64,000 nucleotides of DNA, taken from assembly GCF_000001735.4 (NCBI RefSeq), contig NC_003071.7, positions 19,443,443 through 19,507,442 of the forward strand. Reading direction: 5' to 3'. Of the stretch, positions 1-13,549 are shown piece after piece. A program made the position numbers and the translations under genes. Each line of letters opens with the position of its first letter. The first letter of the stretch is position 1. The notes beneath the pieces were generated by a model. That model saw nothing but the letters and a program-made list of their open reading frames with translations. It ran no database searches and was not told the origin of the DNA. The stretch is from Arabidopsis thaliana. Lineage: Eukaryota > Streptophyta > Magnoliopsida > Brassicales > Brassicaceae.

Positions 1-2811
1 CTATGTTCTAGCAACAAGCTTTACGAAAGTAAATATCACTTTACCTATCATTAGCCTCTTCATCACCTTCACCAATTATAGGTATAGTAGGTCCAGATAA
101 TATAGCAAACCTGCACAGTGCAGACAAATCCAGATGGTATAAGCTAACACTCGATCAACAAGCTCAGTGATATAGACCCCGGCACACTGAAACAGCAAAA
201 AACAGTATCAATGCTAAACCTTCTAGCAAGCCAAAGAAGGGCAGAAGTTGATCCAATGCCTGCAAATTCATTTGGCGAGCCACGGACTTGACCAGCAGCA
301 TCTTTACTCTTGAATTCACCAGGATAAGACCAAAACAGACAAGGAAGAGGACCGTCTTTTGATGGATCATAGCCTGGTGGTAGGTATAGTGTTGCAGTAA
401 GTTGAACCCCGTCTTTCCGTTGATACCTGATCATCTCTTTCTGTAACGAAGCCAATTGCGGATACGGATGAGGAAAGTTTGTAATCTGTTGCACTTTCCT
501 ATCAGGCCAAAGTTGGAGAGAATATTGGGTGTTTTCTGTTTTAGACTCCTTTGATGTCAGAATTTTCAGCTCCTCCATTTTTAAATCCCCTTCTTTTTGG
601 TCAGACATCAAGGCAACAACTGTCTCGAAATACTTTTCCTTGTCGCTCTCCCAGATTCGTTCTTTGTTGCCTGTATTTCTAGATAAATTTTGTACAGAAC
701 ATTCAGTTTGTTATCGCTTAATGGCAATAAAAACAAAAAGAGAAGCAAAAGAAAGAGAAATCATTGTCAGGTTGGGCTTACATGTCAAACAAGTCAAGGA
801 AGGGCACATTCCCTTGTGGTGTAGCCCCACTTCCGTTCAGTAATACATAAGTGCCTTCATCATTTTCCTTCTTTATCTTTGCTATTACATACGTTCCAGC
901 ATCGGTCCTTCTCAGCATGGTTGAGCCAGGGTCTGAGTACACATCTTCCGATGATCTATCAAACAAGATGCGTGGACTGACATCGTTAGATCCAGGAGAG
1001 ATAACCCACGTCCTTGTTCGTCGTGTTTTATACCATGATTCATAAACCAGAGCTAATGTATCATCACACCAAGAAATCCCTCTGCAGAATTGAAATCGGA
1101 TCAATGTTAGGACATAGAAGGCTTTGATGAAGTTAGTCAGTTTGTTGATAAGATGGCATAAGTAATCTACAATATCTGCTGTGTTTTTAGTTGTTACCCA
1201 TAACGAAGATCGAGCTTGTGTAACACTTCTGGTTCTTCTCCTGCCAATGGTTCAGCAGACTGCATATAAACTATATCACGCGGTGAAACTTCCATTTTGG
1301 CATCACCTCCATCTTGTGTTTCTGCCCTACATATCTCAGAAGAGTTGTAAATTAATTACTTCCAAATCCCATTTTGGCACGTGTACTACATGTGATTCAC
1401 TTTGAATCTCAAATATATACCAGTAGAGGGTTGAAGGCTTGTCTGCTCGCCAGTTTATTGAACGCATTCCTTTCCGCACACTATTGGAGGCAATGGGGAT
1501 ATCTTCAGCCAAGGGCAAGTCACATAGCTGTCTTACAAATCTACCATCAGTTGTCCAGACTTCCACCTTCTTTGGAAATCTACCACAAGGTACAATGAAG
1601 GAATATGGCCTGTGAAGTGATGACACCAACAAGTACTTATGGTCTGTCGAAGGGTCTAACGATGTATACACTGCAGGAACCCCTACTTCCTTCACAGTAC
1701 CATCCAAAGAAGCCAATACTAGTTGTGATGAAGCGTAGTAGTCAAATAAATCAGCATCATACTCATCCTTAAGCAAATCTTGGAATGTTCTAACTTGGAC
1801 AACAGTCTTCGTCTCGTTTGACAGAGTTTTGGGACCAGATGGCACCAAAGGTTTCTTTGGTGGTTCTCCACGAGATGAAGGGATTGTGCTCACCAACAAA
1901 GTGGAATTATCAATCCAAACAAAACTCTCAAAAATCGCATTCAGAAAAATATCTTGCGAGTTAAACAATGGTCTAGCTACTCCAGTCTCAACATCAGCTA
2001 CCCATACCACTGGCTTACTACTATTTCCGTTCTCATCGACCCGGATGCTGAAAGCCAGATGCTTACCGTCATTGGACCATGTAACAAAGTTAATCTTACC
2101 ACCATCTGGAATGCCAGTGATCTCCTTCTCAGGACTCAATGTACCATCAGGCAATAACTGATGGATTCCTAAACCAGTATAGAATGACATTCTGCTTCTG
2201 GTATTGCAGTATCCATCAATTCGAACACCAGCAAGCTTCTCCTCTGGTCTAGCTAAATCTGCGAGCGGAGGCAATGCTCTCCGCTTGAGAAACAATATCT
2301 TATCCCTATGTGGTGAAAATGATAAAGCCGGGACTGGTGGAGCATCTACAATATCTCTGATCTCAGGTGGAGGCAGACGATATCCAGTGCCTATAGCCAA
2401 TTCTACATAGTTCAACACACAAACAAACAATCAAAAACGATTTCTCAGATTTCAATTCCAGTGACAAGTAACTCTATACACAAAAATATTCAAATCCAAG
2501 TTACCATCATCTTCAGTTGCAGTAGCAGAGGCTGATAGGGAGCCATTAGAGGTTCCACCACCGTCTTCAGCACCTCCAGAACAGGCAGATGCGAGAGAAC
2601 GAAGCCTAGAAGCAGAACGTGAAGCCATGACAGTGGTCAACGGGTTTTCGGAGAATCGGCGAACTCTTACGCAACGTCGTGTACTCAGAGTCGAGAATCC
2701 GGAAAGCTTGGGAAGTAGAAGGAGAGAAGAAGCCGGTGACGGAGACGGCGGAGATAAATGGCAGAGAGGTGAAAGAGAGAAACGATGACAAGCTTTATGA
2801 AAGCGCATCAT
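1..2811 (-). CDS. CGEP: Chloroplast glutamyl peptidase CGEP, S9D family (3' part outside window)
   Basis: Prolyl-oligopeptidase-like serine peptidase of the plastid stroma (AT2G47390 by recollection), which trims peptides after Glu. Exons seen on the minus strand: 2811-2505, 2402-1421, 1326-1198, 1081-782, 678-220 and 110-45, giving about 747 codons of a roughly 960-residue protein. The start is the first of two consecutive ATGs. Residues 1 to about 60 are rich in Ser, Pro and Arg and poor in acidic residues, as in a transit peptide. A long beta-propeller region follows (residues about 95-600, with repeats such as WSNDGKHLAFS). The alpha/beta-hydrolase domain then begins (LYLPPGYDP, LPCLFWSYPGE). 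The nucleophile Ser motif and the rest of the triad lie beyond the window edge, so catalysis cannot be judged here. The donor at 219 is GTTTAG. Family and locus are confident; the last intron boundary near position 44 is less so. Confidence 0.93.
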
Positions 2812-3446
2812 CTTTTTTTAATACTTGACTTTTTTAACCTTTTTAAAGTGCTCTGAATGATTCTCTCTTTTTCTATTCGACGGTTCACTAATCAAAACGA
2901 CGACTGTATCTGTATGTATTTTTAACCAGGAAAACAAAAAATATCAGGAAAAATATCGGTAGTGGTCACTGCTTATGTGGGCCTTATCTATGGCCCAACT
3001 AGCGCTTATTTCCTGGAATATGGCCCATTATAAGTCAGTCGTCCTCCCCCTTTTTCTCAACAAAATGAAATACTCAAAAATATAGTAATTATTAATTTAT
3101 TATGCTACTTTTCATGAGAAGTTTATGTCTATGAAAATTACAGAAGAGAAAATGATAACAAATTTTTATTATTTCAGTCAAAAATTAAAAAAAAAGCTTC
3201 TATAATTTTCAAGAAAAAATGTTCAACGGCTGATAAAATAAATATTCCGGGGAAAAACTTATGTTTCTCAAATTGGTAGAATACTACTTTTTGTGAAAAA
3301 ATCTAAGTACACGTGGCAAAATATGCTTGGTTCTTAGAAGATAAGAGGATTGTGTTCACAGAGTTTAATAACGTGAACGAGTATATTTTATCTTCTTCAT
3401 CTCTTCACATCAAAAAACTTTTCTCCTCCATCAAAATCCTCCGACG
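2812..3446. promoter_or_regulatory. Shared divergent promoter region, CGEP / CP12-1
   Basis: This 635 bp spacer separates two head-to-head genes for plastid proteins. The CGEP side holds several TGGGCC/TGGCCC site II-like motifs around 2980-3030. The CP12 side holds a G-box, an I-box and a TATA box, listed separately. The middle is AT-rich with no ORF of note. Shared control of the two genes is an inference from geometry only. Confidence 0.6.
3310..3389 (+). promoter_or_regulatory. CP12-1 light-type promoter: G-box, I-box, TATA
   Basis: A G-box CACGTG lies at 3310-3315, an I-box GATAAG at 3340-3345, and a TATA box (TATATTTTA) at about 3382-3390, some 57 bp before the CP12-1 ATG. G-box plus I-box pairs are the classic light-responsive unit of rbcS and other photosynthesis genes. 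Function here is inferred from that precedent. Confidence 0.6.
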
Positions 3447-3821
3447 ATGACAACCATAGCTGCAGCTGGCCTCAACGTCGCGACTCCACGAGTGGTCGTT
3501 CGACCTGTGGCTCGTGTATTAGGTCCGGTCCGGTTGAATTACCCGTGGAAATTCGGTTCGATGAAGCGGATGGTTGTGGTTAAGGCTACATCGGAAGGAG
3601 AGATATCGGAGAAGGTGGAGAAGAGTATACAAGAAGCTAAGGAGACATGCGCTGATGATCCGGTGAGCGGGGAGTGTGTAGCGGCTTGGGACGAGGTGGA
3701 GGAGCTGAGTGCGGCGGCGAGTCATGCTAGGGACAAGAAGAAAGCTGGTGGCTCCGATCCTTTGGAAGAGTATTGCAATGATAATCCTGAGACTGATGAG
3801 TGTCGTACTTATGATAATTAA
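3447..3821 (+). CDS. CP12-1: CP12-1, redox linker of GAPDH and phosphoribulokinase
   Basis: Intronless, 124 residues (AT2G47400 by recollection). CP12 is a small, largely disordered stromal protein. In the dark its two disulfides form, and it ties NADP-GAPDH and phosphoribulokinase into an inactive complex, switching the Calvin cycle off; thioredoxin reverses this. The sequence shows a plastid transit peptide (residues 1 to about 46, Val/Arg-rich, no acidic residues). Both cysteine pairs are intact: C68/C77 (CADDPVSGEC) and C110/C119 (CNDNPETDEC). The family core AWDEVEEL is at 80-87, and the C-terminal YDN tail enters the GAPDH active site. The start is the first ATG after the TATA box. Nothing looks damaged. 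Confidence 0.97.
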   Translation: MTTIAAAGLNVATPRVVVRPVARVLGPVRLNYPWKFGSMKRMVVVKATSEGEISEKVEKSIQEAKETCADDPVSGECVAAWDEVEELSAAASHARDKKKAGGSDPLEEYCNDNPETDECRTYDN

Positions 3822-5690
3822 AAAATATGTTTTTGATGTTCGAATTATGAAACTTTAGGTATGGATCAATGTTTGTTCTTCTTGTCCCTTGTTGTTATGT
3901 TTGTGTTTTTGGTTTGGTTGATGATTGTAATGTGATAAATGAATATGAATAGTACAATACACAACATATGTTTCATAATGTGTTTGGTTCGATTACATTT
4001 GCAGTTTCGTGAAATTGATAATAAAAAACTCAATTAAGTTTAGATGAGGCTGAGATGATCTTAGGTCACTCGCATACGTTCCTTATTATTTTTTTGTGGA
4101 TGTGGAGATGTATGTGTCAAAACGACGTTGAGCCGAGAGAAAGATGAATTGATCGAGAGTTTCTTAGACGGTTTTAAAATTGCTGCCTTGCTGGTATGGG
4201 AATTAATCTTTGGTTTCAACAAGATGGGTAACAACAAACAAGCCCATGTAATTATGTTGATGCAGTGTAATGGGCTTTATCAAGCATGGGCCGATGTACA
4301 AATTTGACATATAGAATAGAACCAGTTTGTGGCCAGCCTCAAGGTGATGAGAAACAGTAAATATATTAAGGAATAAGTGAACTAAATAATTTGACAAAAA
4401 AAAAAACACCTGAAATGTATACAATTTTATTGTTTGATAACAAAATTTGTGAAGTTAAGTGAATGAATTCAAAATCGTTTATCTTCTAGCATTAAATTGA
4501 TTAATCTAAAGTAAATGATACGAGTGTGCTTGTTTGATGCTCTTCTGTGTTATTTTGCAAATTTGAATTCGTTCACTTATATATATTTTTGGCGGTTCAG
4601 AAAAGTAGATTTTAACAAGAAAAATGCATCGGCACGGTATCACCAGTTAAAATCTGAAGGTAAAAAGGTTATATATGAATTTGTAAGAAAACAACAAAAA
4701 TTAAGCCGATCTATTTGTCGGCCCAGCCGCTAAAGAGTCAATTATACCCCTATAATTCTCACGCGGTTTAAGAAAATGCAACAACAAGTAAGGGGTGTAT
4801 CTGTCTTCTCACACATAAGATTTTTTTTTTTGCTTATTAAAACTCTTACGTATTGTTGTTTCCTATTCTCAAATTTGTATTTTCCAGATTTTCCAGAAAA
4901 ATCTCACAGCGGTAAGAAAAAAAGAAAAAGAAGAGTCAGTGGTCTTGTTGTTTCGTTCTTCCTTGTTCGCTCGACCTGGCCGATGTCTAACCAGGACCAG
5001 GAGACGCGCACACAATTCGCAGAATGTAACGTTGTTGCTACTCTTCTTCTCTCGTTTCTGTGACCTAAGAACCATTCGAATTCGCTGCTCCGTCTCTCTG
5101 GTTTCGTCCTTGAAAAATCGTCTACTCGAGATTCCTTTCTCTAGCCACCCATCTCAACTGCTGAGTAGCAAGCTGTATTTTTGTTGACCTAACTAAACCC
5201 TAGCTTCTTCGAGGTTTTCTCTTGATTCCCTTGTCTTTTCTAGCTCCCGAATTTGCCAGTTTTACTTGATTTTCATTTTTCATGTGTGATGTGTGTTTTT
5301 CTATGTAATTGGATCTTAGGGTTTTTTGATTTGGGAATAACTCTTTGAAATCGCATTTAAGATTGTGTCTCAATGCTTTTTTACGATCCAATTCCTTGAG
5401 ATGTTTTGTAGATTTCTTTCAGTCGCTTAATTAGGGGAATGATTGGATGATCCTTCCTGTGTAGTAGGAAGAACAGATAAAGTTACATCAGATTCCAATT
5501 TTTAAAAGAGAACCCTAGTTTACTATTAAGTATGTGGACGATTCTATTTCATATGAAAGGTCTTGGTGTTATATATGTCATCTGTGTATATTTATCTAAA
5601 ACTGAGTCAGTATAGTGCATGCTTTAATTGATGAGACTGTCTTTCACTTTGGCAGTGGCATTTTTTTGACGAGTGCTTCTCTTCCTTATC
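3822..5690. other. CP12-1 3' region, then promoter and 5' leader of the WD40 gene
   Basis: The first few hundred bases are the CP12-1 3'-UTR and AT-rich spacer. Site II-like motifs (GGCCCAG near 4721) precede a pyrimidine-rich stretch from about 4880 that looks like leader sequence. Telo-box-like AAACCCTAG lies at 5195-5203, and its reverse TTAGGGTTT at about 5316-5324. A leader intron probably ends at ggcag 5651-5655, just before the ATG at 5691. Small ORFs here lack coding character. Confidence 0.5.
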
Positions 5691-8600
5691 ATGGACTGGA
5701 TACACAAATCTACTCCTTTTATGGAACCTTCGAATTTGGCAAAACTGGTTCAAGGAAATGTTCCTCTTCAGCCACATGACAGCCATTCTTCGCTAACTGA
5801 TCTAGATATGGACCTTAGAGAAGTCTATTTCCTGATTTTACATTTTCTTTCTATTGGCCCCTGCGAACGAACCTTTGGCCACTTGAGAGACGAAATTTTG
5901 GAAAAAGGGCTTTTACCCCGTAGATATCATTCCTGGTGGTCAAGAAGTGGCATTTATAGCGGGCGTGCTGATGATGATGGCATCTCCCTCCCCTTGAGTT
6001 ATGATAATTTGATAGAGAGGTACTGTTTCTTTTTTTTTTTCCTACTCCACTCTTCCATTGTTGAGTTACTATGGAAGCCTTGCCATAGCTTATTGAAATG
6101 TGCTGTTACTTGTCTCTCAACATGTGTCTTGTTATGTCATTACTTTATGTGAGTGTTCCCACCTCCGTAATTGTGCCCAAGTTTTTTTTCTTTTCATAAG
6201 TTCTGTCATCATGTTTCGTTTACTTACAGGTATCCTCATATCGAAAAGGATCACTTGGTGAAGCTTCTCAAACAACTAATTTTAAACCCGTCTTTCCCTT
6301 CACACATGAGAGTTGAAGGAAATGCTCCTAATGCTGCTGATGTTCCAACACTATTGGGATCTGGCACCTTTTCACTTGTGGATCGTAGTAATTCTTATTC
6401 ATCTACTTTGTCGTACCTGAATTTCAAAAGCTTTTCCATGAATTGATGTTTGGCAATCAGGATATGTTTTTTCTTTAACTTTTGCATGCAATTCATCTGA
6501 TTTAATTTCGACCGCACGTTGTTTCTAGAATGGATCGCTCAGCAACATGTTCCTTTGGATCTGGGACTTGAAAAAATCCCATATATGCATAGAACCTGAT
6601 AGTGGCTCTAAGGCTTTGCATTTTAGAAATTTGTTTTTCTGGCTTTGGCAATCTTTACTTGGTATCATGACTTGTATTGGGAATTCTGGTGAAGTAGCTC
6701 ATATAGGAGAAGTTAAGTCCAGGGGTGCTTTAACTTGGATAGTCTCCCTAACCTCTCCAATTCTTACCCTAGGTCTTTGATTAAGTAGATTCTTAATCGT
6801 TAATTTTGTTCTTTTTCTGTGAAGGTAACAATATAGAGTCTCAGAAAGCTAGGCATGTTGCGTCATACTTACGCTGGCCGCATATGCATGCCGATCAAGT
6901 GCGTGGCCTAAGTCTCAGAGAAATTGGAGGAGGTTTCAGGAAACACCACCGTGCTCCGTCCATTCTTTCAGCATGTCATGCTATTGCAAAACCATCAACA
7001 ATGGTTCAAAAGATGCAAAATATAAAGAAGCTCAGAGGACATCGTAATGCTGTCTACTGCGGTATGATCTTCATAATACATCCTTTGTCTTGAATCTCTG
7101 GTTTGTGGGAACTCTATACTTTGTTTTGTTACATGTGCAACCTTGATATTATACCAGTCTGTTTACATCTTCTGACTAGGGGATCTGGAAGTTGTAATGT
7201 AGTATGTCCATCATAGGAGCACCGTTTATTGTCATAGAATGTTTTTTGTGGGTAGAAAAGTAACAGTATGGCTATTTATACTTATGTTGCACAGCTATAT
7301 TTGATCGTTCTGGAAGATATGTTATCACTGGCTCCGATGACCGGCTTGTCAAAATTTGGTCAATGGAAACTGCGCTTTGCTTGGCTAGCTGCCGTGGGCA
7401 TGAAGTGAGCTATTGCTTTCCATATTTGTAAGCCATAGGTTCTCGACTATTCTATTAAAATTAGTCTCGCCTATGCATGTTTCCTGTAGGGTGACATTAC
7501 AGACTTGGCCGTTAGTTCAAACAATGCTTTGGTTGCTTCAGCTTCAAACGATTTTGTGATTCGAGTGGTAAGAGTACAATTCTAGTCTTTAATGTCTTAC
7601 TTGTTTTTATTTATTTGTCAGTTAGATAGTATTGATTCTTATTACAGTGGCGGTTGCCTGATGGAATGCCAATTTCTGTATTGCGGGGACACACTGGAGC
7701 TGTTACCGCAATTGCATTCAGTCCCAGACAGGCGTCTGTTTACCAACTTTTATCGTGAGTTCTGTTCAATATGTATCTATTTTAACTAGTTTGTTTCGCT
7801 CTATTCAAGACCCCTGGATCTTTAGTTTGGATGTTTCATACTGCGTCTGGATTGGTAATCAGTTATTTGTGGTTTTTCGTAATCTATGTAGGTCATCAGA
7901 TGATGGAACCTGTCGTATCTGGGATGCTAGGTATTCTCAGTGGCTCCCACGAATCTATGTTCCAAGTCCTTCAGATGCTAACACTGGTAAAAAGTGGTAC
8001 ATCATCATATTTTGTTCAATGTTAAGATATATTTGGTTATAGGCTCATTGGAAGTTTCTCTCTTAGGCGAAAGCACTTTTACATCTTCCAACACAGGATC
8101 CACGAGCAATGCATCTCAGAGTCATCAAATATTATGTTGTGCATACAATGCTAATGGAACCATTTTCGTCACGGGTAGCTCTGACAGCAATGCAAGGGTC
8201 TGTGTTAAACTTTCAACTTTAGTTATCCTCCTTAGTAATGCAGAAACTGTGGGATATGTGGTTTTTGTTTACTTTTAGTCTTGATTGTCAGTATTTCCAT
8301 AATCTTGCAGGTTTGGAGTGCCTCAAAACCTAACTTGGATGATGCTGAACAGCCGACTCATGAGCTGGATGTTCTACGGGGCCATGAGAATGATGTCAAC
8401 TATGTGCAATTTAGGTATTTTCCAGCGAACGTGGTGCCTCTCTTAGATTGTGCATTTTGTTGGTTGACATGAATAGATATCTAAAAGGGTATATTCTATT
8501 TTGTTTTAGTGGTTGTGCTGTGGCTCCAAAATCTTCAACAGCTGATGCTCTGAAGGAAGATAGCTACCCAAAGTTTAAGAATTCCTGGTTTGTTTCACGT

Positions 8601-11600
8601 TTTAAGTGTTGGACTTATCGTCATTCCTCTATCTTTCATCTATTGTTAGTTAAGAATTAATACTTTTGACTACTAGGTTTTGTCATGACAATATAGTAAC
8701 CTGCTCTCGCGATGGTAGTGCAATTATATGGACTCCAAGATCACGTAAATTCCATGTAAGTTCTGTCAATCAATCACTGAATGCAATGTGCAAGTTAATG
8801 ACAGCAAATTTCCGATTCTATCATCACTTCCCGAGTTCCCTCAGCTTCCTCGATGTTATATTTCCAGGGGAAATCTGGACGCTGGATGAAAGGATATCAT
8901 CTGAAGGTTCCACCTCCTCCACTTCCTCCACAACCTCCTCGAGGAGGCCCACGTCAAAGGTTTCTTCCAACACCACGGGGTGTTAATATGATTATATGGA
9001 GCTTGGATAATCGTTTTGTACTTGCCGCTATCATGGGTAAATAATTAATCTTAGAAGAAATCTTATGATGCATAAATTATCATTTTGATGAATATCTCTC
9101 AGTCTCACTGTGTTCCAACCGTGGATAGTAAAATACACAACAGTTAAAAAGCAGTGTTTTTGGGCCACCTGTTGGTATTACATGAACGTACTACTATCTT
9201 CTGTTTCTCTTTAACCGTCAGTGTATATTCAGATTGCAGGATTTGTGTTTGGAATGCTGCTGATGGTAGCTTAGTGCATTGTTTAACTGGTCACAGTGAA
9301 TCGGTAACAATCCTCTACATTTCTACTCCATCATTTAGTAGGCCCTTTTTTTTTTTTTTGAATGTTGTGTGCTTCATAGTTCATTGTATGTTGCATCTAG
9401 CTTTAAGTTTTGTTGTTCATCCCCGACTTGCTTTTGGGAGATACTAATATTGATATTAAAATTTCACGAATCTTCTCTTTGTAGTCTTATGTCTTGGATG
9501 TCCATCCTTTCAATCCTCGGATTGCTATGAGCGCTGGCTATGATGGGAAAACAATCATCTGGGATGTGAGTTTACTTTTTTGGATAGGAATAGTCCTTAA
9601 TCTTATCAATAGCGATACTTACCTTCTTAGATTTTTTTTTCTAGATATGGGAGGGTATACCAATCAAAGTGTACGAAATCGGGAGATTTAAGTTGGTTGA
9701 TGGAAAGTTTTCACAGTAAGTACCCAATGAAATGTCCACGACAAGATCTTCTATATTTTTTTTGTGTGTTTGCAAATGACTCCAGTTAAACATGCAATTG
9801 ACTATTGAGTCTGAAACTAGAAGAAACAGTCATGTTAAGCATATCCAATTGGGTGTACAATATTCATATTTCTTTCAGTAAAGACATCTGCTTCTGAAGC
9901 ATTTATTTAGTCACATGAAAGTCTTGGAATCAATTTTTTAAGATACTATTTCCCTGGCACTGTGTAGAGATGGGACATCTATTGTGCTTTCAGATGATGT
10001 TGGCCAGATATATTTTCTAAACACAGGACAAGGAGAGTCTCAAAAGAATGCAAAATACGACCAGGTATGGTAGATTTTACATCTCAGATGCATGATCATT
10101 TTCTAGTATATGGCTGAAGTCTCTATTACTTTCTGACCCTTTGTCTTGCTTTGTATTGATTAGTTCTTCCTTGGTGATTATCGTCCTCTTATTCGAGATA
10201 CCAATGGACATGTTCTTGATCAGGTTTGTTTCAAATACTTGTTTCTTCTGTTTTCTTTCTAATTTCTGCTGCGTTCTTGTTAATAGACCTCACCGAACTG
10301 TGCATACTTTTTATATCCTTGCACCTGCGGTATTTTTGAATAATAAGCTTTATAATTTTCATGGTGCAGGAGACGCAGCTACTTCCTCATCGGAGGAACC
10401 TTCAGGATCTTCTTTGTGATTCAAGTTTGTTTCCAAAAGCTCATCTTTATTTCAGTTATACAAGATGTTGTTTATTCAGGAAACATATTCCTGGTGTTTT
10501 ATTTTGATTTTTCAGGTATGATTCCGTATCCAGAACCTGACCAGACAATGTTTCAGCAACGCAGACTTGGTGCATTAGGAGTTGAATGGCGTCCTTCCTC
10601 GATAAAGTTTTCTGTTGGCCCTGATTTTAGTTTAGGTCAAGATTATATAATGCCTCCTTTGGCTGATCTGGATAGACTGATTGAGCCATTGCCTGAGTTT
10701 ATAGATGCTATGTACTGGGAACCAGAACACGAAGTTCTGAGTGACGACAATGATTCAGAGTATAATGCTGAAGTTTCCTCTGATGGGGCTAGGGCAAGCC
10801 CATGTTCCAACTCTTCAAATGAACTTGAGTGCAGCTCCGAGGACAGTGACGTTGAAAATATTCACGAAAGTAGCTATCATTGGAAAAGAAGAAGAAAACA
10901 TCCTAAGGTATGTTTTGCTCAACTCATGCGATTTTGTTTGTCAGTATCTATTAACTAACTCCCGTTTTCTCAGGTCAACGTCTCTACTTCATCTGGAAGA
11001 CGTGATAAGAGGATTTTGGATGAGAATGATAGCTCGAATTCTGGAATTAAGAGAACCAAGAACCGAAGAATTGTCGTGAAGGCTTCAAAAAGAAAACATT
11101 CTGATGTCAAAGCATCACGGCCGCAGAGAGCAGCAGCTCAAAATGCTCGATCCTTGCTTTCTAAAATTTCTGGAAGCTCTTCGGATGAAGTTGATGATGA
11201 TAATGATTCATCCAACAGTGAATCTGATAGAAGCATACCCACTTTGCGACAGTTGGACAAACCATCTCAGATGCTGGAATCTCTTTCAAATGACAAACAG
11301 AAGAAAAGATTGATTGTAAAGATCTCTGTTAAGAAGCCAGCAGAGTCTATGGGAAGCAAGGGAGATGTGATAAATCAGGCTGATTTAGAGCAACTATCTT
11401 CCAAACCTTTGGAGGAGAATCACAGAGTGATTGGTATATATTCCAGAGAACCCGGGTCAAGTTCTGTAGATGCAAAAGGTGATTCAGGGTGTCAGAGTAT
11501 TCCCTACTCTATGAATACGCCACAGAGAGAAAAGGCCGATAATCAGTTGATAAGATCTTCAGATCAAGACCAGAATATGTGCAAGTGGAGGGAAGAGATT

Positions 11601-13549
11601 CCTGTTTGTGAACCTACCGAATTAACTGCGCCTGAGAACATAGAAGAAGCCCAACCATTTTATGGGTAGGGAAATCAGACTATAATGGGAACGTTATGTT
11701 TGTATTATATTTCCGCAATATCTAATTCATCGTATTCTCTTGCAGGGATGAAGCTGATGAGATTCTTCCAAAGAAAGTTCGACGACTGAGGTTAAAGCTT
11801 CGGCATCCCAACAGTCCTCGAAAACTAGAACCTGATGAGGTGGCAGATGATTTGGCAGATGGTGGAGATGGGTTTGCATCCATAGCTCCCTCTTTCATGA
11901 ATCCGATTATGGATTCTGAACCTGTGATAGATAGCGTTAGAGATTCTTCTGCACATAACTTTGAGTTTGGAGAAGCTACAGCTGATGTGATACGTAGGAA
12001 AAGATCCATAAGAAGTGAATCTAGTACAAGAAATAGCGCATTACGCATAAGGTTGGGCTCTGGATCTGTAGACAAAATAAAGAAACAAGGGATTCCTTCC
12101 ACAAGCGTGTATGATGATGCATCACTTGAAGAATGGCCTTCTACCTCAAAAGCTGGGTCCAGGTCTAGATCTGCAAGCGTCAGCAAACCAAGTCTTCATA
12201 CTGGGATAAGGTTGAATAGTGTCTCAGGAAAAATCTCATGGTTATTGTTGTCTGAACACGAGGAAGGCTGCCGTTATATACCTCAGCTAGGGGATGAAGT
12301 TATTTACTTCAAGCAGGTACGTCCTCTTGGCTGCTAATTCGTTGTTCACTTCCTTGTATTAATTTGCCAGCTGTGATATTAATAAACTTTCCTTGACTGT
12401 CGTTTTCAGGGTCATCAAGAGTTCCTTAAAACTAAAGAATTAAATGACAGGGACCGATCAAGGTACCTTCCCCGAAACCTAGGAGCAGTAGAGATTTGCA
12501 AAGTCGAGAAACTTAACTATGATACATATCCTGGTTCTGGAGATAGCTGCTGCAAAATGACCCTCAGGGTTCTGGATTCTTCTTCATCACATGCCTCCCG
12601 CAAAGAGTTTCAACTGACACTTCCTGAGCTCATTAATTTCCCTGATTTTATTGTGGAGAAGACTCGATACGACGCTGCAATTCAAACAAACTGGAAAATT
12701 GGTAATGAGTGCCGTGTGTGGTGGAGAGACGCAACCGGTGAAGGCGGGGCTTGGTGGGAAGGTAGGATTGAGTCTTCACAAGTAAAATCCACTGACTTCC
12801 CAGAGAGTCCATGGGAAAGATACAGAGTTGTCTATGAAACAGGGGAAACGAGTCTTCACAGCCCGTGGGAGTTTGACAATCCCGAGTTTCCCTGGGAAAA
12901 ATCTACCATCGAAGATGAGAGAAGAGAGAAACTGCTTTCATTATTTGCTGGACTAGTAAAATCAATCAGCAAGCATCAGGTTTGTCTTCTCTCCCGAAAC
13001 TATCATTTCTCATCTTGCTGTTATCCTTGCTTGCCTCGTAACTGTTATTTGCTTTTGTTATATATTTTCTTCAGGATAGTTACGGGATCCAAAAGCTAAA
13101 CGAAGCAGCTCAAAAGATGGATTTCTGCAATAGGTACGATACTTCACAACACTTAGCTCTCTGCAATTGATTCTTTCAAAACCTCCCTAGTCCTATAAAC
13201 TCGAACATGAAAACCCATGTGGTATACTTGAGAAGCAGAAACGATAGTTGAGTCGGTGCTTATTTAAATAACTCATATGATCAAACTTGTGGATTTTCTT
13301 ATCTGGCAGTAATGATTCATGCATTGTGTAACTCTGGTTTAAAATCGCAGGTTCCCGGTTCCATTATACCCTGAGCTGATTCACGAAAGACTAGAGAATC
13401 AGTACTACAGAAGTATTGAATCGTTTAAACACGACGTGGATGCAATGCTCTCAAATGCGGAGTTGTATTTCGTTAGAAGTGCACATATGCTTTCGAAGAT
13501 AAAGCGACTGCGAGATAAATTGACAAAAACGTTAAGAAAGCTGATCTGA
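5691..13549 (+). CDS. BRWD/PHIP-type WD40 protein with bromodomain-like C-terminus
   Basis: I read 24 exons whose lengths sum to 4590 nt (1529 residues; AT2G47410 by recollection). Main joins: 5691-6019, 6230-6384, 6825-7061, 7295-7404, 7490-7567, 7648-7754, 7892-7986, 8067-8197, 8311-8414, 8510-8587, 8677-8755, 8868-9036, then twelve more to 13351-13549. All follow GT-AG and keep frame. Residues about 230-660 form WD repeats (LRGHRNAVYCA, TGSDDRLVKIWS, LRGHTGAV, CRIWDAR, TGHSES, GKTIIWD). The middle, about 750-1250, is acidic and Ser-rich with basic KRR patches, suggesting a nuclear protein. A BRWD-type region rich in Trp (RVWWRDATG, AWWEGRI) precedes a bromodomain-like end. Animal BRWD/PHIP proteins bind chromatin or serve as CUL4-DDB1 receptors; a plant role is inferred. 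The lysine-reader pocket looks degenerate (see findings). Confidence 0.9.

Noticed and set aside
1829..2161. 110-codon plus-strand frame within CGEP
   Set aside because: Shadow of the long CGEP exon 2; no domain and no start context.
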